Below, one piece after another: positions 13,768-15,403 of a stretch of DNA of 15,403 nt. The notes under the pieces were generated by a model. That model saw nothing but the letters and a program-made list of their open reading frames with translations, ran no database searches and had not been told where the DNA came from. The translations under genes were made by a program, and so were the position numbers. The DNA comes from Planctomycetota bacterium (GTDB lineage: Bacteria; Planctomycetota; PLA2; JAEUHO01). The DNA lies in NCBI GenBank assembly GCA_024639415.1, contig JAHEIK010000024.1, forward strand, positions 1-15,403, read 5' to 3'. Numbering within the stretch: position 1 is the first letter of the stretch; each line of letters starts with the position of its first letter.

Positions 13768-15403
13768 TCAGGCCCTTGCCGCCGACGCCTCCAGGATCGC
13801 GCGGTGCAGCCCGACACGCTCGCGCATGGCGGCGCGGCACTCCGCAGGAGCATGCTGGAGGATGAAGTCGAGCACGCGGCACGCCTCCTCGAGGTGCTCG
13901 GACTCCTGCCGCGCGCCGTACATGGTGAGGTGCGCCTCCATCCACTCGGCCGCTCCGACACGCCCTTCGTACTCGGCCAGCGCCGCGTAGGCAGGACCGA
14001 CCTCGGCGCGAGGCAAGCGCGTGGCCAGGACGAGGGCGAGCAGAATGGTGCCGGGCACCTGCGCCTCCTCGCCGTGGGCGAGCGCCTGATCCAGGTGGTC
14101 GCGCGCGGCCTTCCACTGCTCGCGCCCGAGGGCAAGCCGCGCCATGGCGAGCCGGGTCTCCGCCAGCGCTTCGCGCGCATCCATGCGCTGCCAGCGTCCC
14201 ACGGCCTGGGCCAGGAGGCGGTCGGCCGCTGCAAGGTCCCCCTGCTCCTCGGCGAGCAACGCCATGCCGTGCAGTGCGTAGCCCTCGGGACGTACGGCAC
14301 CCAGCGGACGCACGAGGGCGAGCGAACGCTCGAGGCTCTCCCGCGCCTCCTCCCACTGCCCAAGGGAGACCTGCAGGGTGCCGAGATTGGACAGCGCGTC
14401 CCCCTCGGCCAGGGCGTCGCCGATGTCCTGGGAGATGGAGGCGGCGCGGCCATAGCTCTCGGCGGCTCGCTGATAGCGGCCCAGGCTGTACTCGATCATG
14501 CCGAGGTTGCCGGCTGCATTCGCCTCGCCCTCGCGTGTACCGATCTCTCGTGAGATGGCCTGGCAGCGTGCGTAGGACGCCCGCGCTTCCTCGAAGTGGC
14601 CGAGGGTGTGCAGCGTCATGCCGAGGTTCGCGGTTGCCACGGCCTGCCCCATGCGGTCGCCGATCTCGCCCGCGATGGTCAGCTTGCGCTGGAAGCACGT
14701 GCGCGCCTCTTCCGTGCGACCCAGATCCGAGAGGATGAGCCCGAGGTTGCCGGTTGCCACGCCCTCGCTGTGCAGACTCCCAACCTCCCGTCCGAGCCGC
14801 AGGTGGCGCTCGATGCGCCTGCGCGCGCGCTCGTAGTCGCCACGGACCATCGAGGCCAAGCCCAGGTTGCCCGTGGCCGTGGCCTCCACGTGCCTGCTTC
14901 CGATTCTCCGCGCTATGGCGATCGAGCGCTTGTGGTGCTCGGACGATTCGATGGATCGCCCCAGAGCCGAGTAGGCCGTGCCCAAGCGCCCGAGGGCGAC
15001 CGCCTCCGCGTGTTCGTCGCCACGCGTTTGTGCGAAGCCGCAAGCGGCCCGGAAGTGGTCGACGGCCTGCTGGGGCTCTGAGAGCGCGATGCAGAGCTCC
15101 CCCCACGCGCGGTGGACCAGGCCCTCGACCTCGGTGCCCAGGGCCAGGGGCAGCACCTCTTCGAGCACGGCTCGCTCTTCGGCGCGCCGACCGACCAGGT
15201 GCAGGCGATCCGCCTTGCGCAGCAGGACGCGGCAGCGCTCGACGCCGTGCAGCAGATCCGGTGCGGCCAGAGCCACACTCGCGAGCTCGATCGCCGCTTC
15301 GTTGAGGTGACCACCGGCAAGCTCATCGAGTGCGCACATGAGATAGGTACGCACCACCTCCGGCAGGCGACCGCGCAGGGCATGCCGGCAGAGATCGACA
15401 CAG
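13768..15403 (-). CDS. TPR repeat protein, N-terminus outside the window
   Basis: The last 545 residues of a helical repeat protein lie in the window. The frame is still open at base 15403 (it reads CVDLCRHALRGRLPEV before the first possible GTG at 15357), so the true start is further out. At least five consecutive 40-residue TPR units carry the signature GNLGxxxxxLGxxxxA (TGNLGLASMVRGDY, TGNLGLILSDLGRT, TANLGMTLHTLGHF, AGNLGMIEYSLGRY, LSNLGTLQVSLGQW), as in TPR_12/kinesin-light-chain-like arrays. Less regular helical repeats flank them. The protein ends in a tail, LHRAILEASAARA, with no membrane anchor. Such arrays usually bind protein partners and often sit behind a Ser/Thr kinase, NTPase or regulatory domain; which one cannot be told here. 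It converges on the CHAT gene. Confidence 0.88.
   Translation of the reverse strand, partial: CVDLCRHALRGRLPEVVRTYLMCALDELAGGHLNEAAIELASVALAAPDLLHGVERCRVLLRKADRLHLVGRRAEERAVLEEVLPLALGTEVEGLVHRAWGELCIALSEPQQAVDHFRAACGFAQTRGDEHAEAVALGRLGTAYSALGRSIESSEHHKRSIAIARRIGSRHVEATATGNLGLASMVRGDYERARRRIERHLRLGREVGSLHSEGVATGNLGLILSDLGRTEEARTCFQRKLTIAGEIGDRMGQAVATANLGMTLHTLGHFEEARASYARCQAISREIGTREGEANAAGNLGMIEYSLGRYQRAAESYGRAASISQDIGDALAEGDALSNLGTLQVSLGQWEEARESLERSLALVRPLGAVRPEGYALHGMALLAEEQGDLAAADRLLAQAVGRWQRMDAREALAETRLAMARLALGREQWKAARDHLDQALAHGEEAQVPGTILLALVLATRLPRAEVGPAYAALAEYEGRVGAAEWMEAHLTMYGARQESEHLEEACRVLDFILQHAPAECRAAMRERVGLHRAILEASAARA
14381..15000 (-). repeat. 120-bp-period coding repeats (TPR units)
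   Basis: The motif CCGAGGTTGCCGGTTGCC and its variants recur at exactly 14381, 14501, 14621, 14741, 14861 and (weakly) 14981. This gives a strict 120-bp (40-codon) period with no indels. The copies at 14501, 14621 and 14741 are the most alike. They encode the NLG-containing TPR helices and point to tandem duplication within the gene. Confidence 0.85.

Noticed and set aside
14381..15000. CRISPR or satellite array from the 120-bp periodicity
   Set aside because: The period is a multiple of three, the frame stays open, and the units translate into TPR helices, so it is a coding repeat.

Overview
The window is a GC-rich, gene-dense piece of bacterial chromosome with no tRNA, rRNA, CRISPR or insertion sequence that I can see. 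Gene style (Shine-Dalgarno-led ATG/GTG starts, GTGA overlaps), a very long secreted TPR-CHAT protein, a secreted HYR/SdrB-like protein and a large TPR protein fit an environmental Planctomycetota-like or similar large-genome bacterium. That placement is a guess from gene content, not a phylogenetic result.

Left part (1-4207): a VOC-family gene (13-531, minus) faces a tight four-gene plus-strand cluster across an AT-rich gap. The first gene of that cluster (643-1227) is the highlight. It encodes a thioredoxin-fold, AhpC/TSA-type (Prx-like2/SelL/SelU-related) redox protein whose first active-site cysteine is replaced by an in-frame TGA (793-795), giving a UxxC motif. A perfect 8-bp stem-loop lies just downstream at about the distance expected of a bacterial SECIS. 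This is very probably a selenoprotein, and ordinary gene calling would cut it off after the TGA. Two small four-helix membrane proteins (1224-1703, 1734-2126) and a Nudix hydrolase (2119-2679) follow in the same operon. A renalase-like FAD oxidoreductase (2690-3664, minus) converges on the Nudix gene, and a second VOC gene (3821-4207, plus) diverges from the renalase.

Middle part (4208-7714): a divergent Glu/Leu/Phe/Val-dehydrogenase family protein (4341-5645, plus) converges on the succinyl-CoA synthetase pair sucC-sucD (7714 to 5676, minus, GTGA overlap). Both families act around the 2-oxoglutarate/succinyl-CoA node of the TCA cycle, although the substrate of the dehydrogenase is uncertain.

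Right part (7808-15403): a secreted multi-domain beta-sandwich protein (7808-9754, minus) and a 1212-residue signal-peptide-bearing TPR-CHAT caspase-like protein (9865-13503, plus) are divergently transcribed from a 110-bp shared promoter region. A 264-bp spacer with a small 14-bp tandem repeat follows. The last gene is a TPR protein (15403 to 13768, minus) whose N-terminus lies outside the window and whose DNA shows a strict 120-bp repeat period. No gap without a gene exceeds 300 bp.
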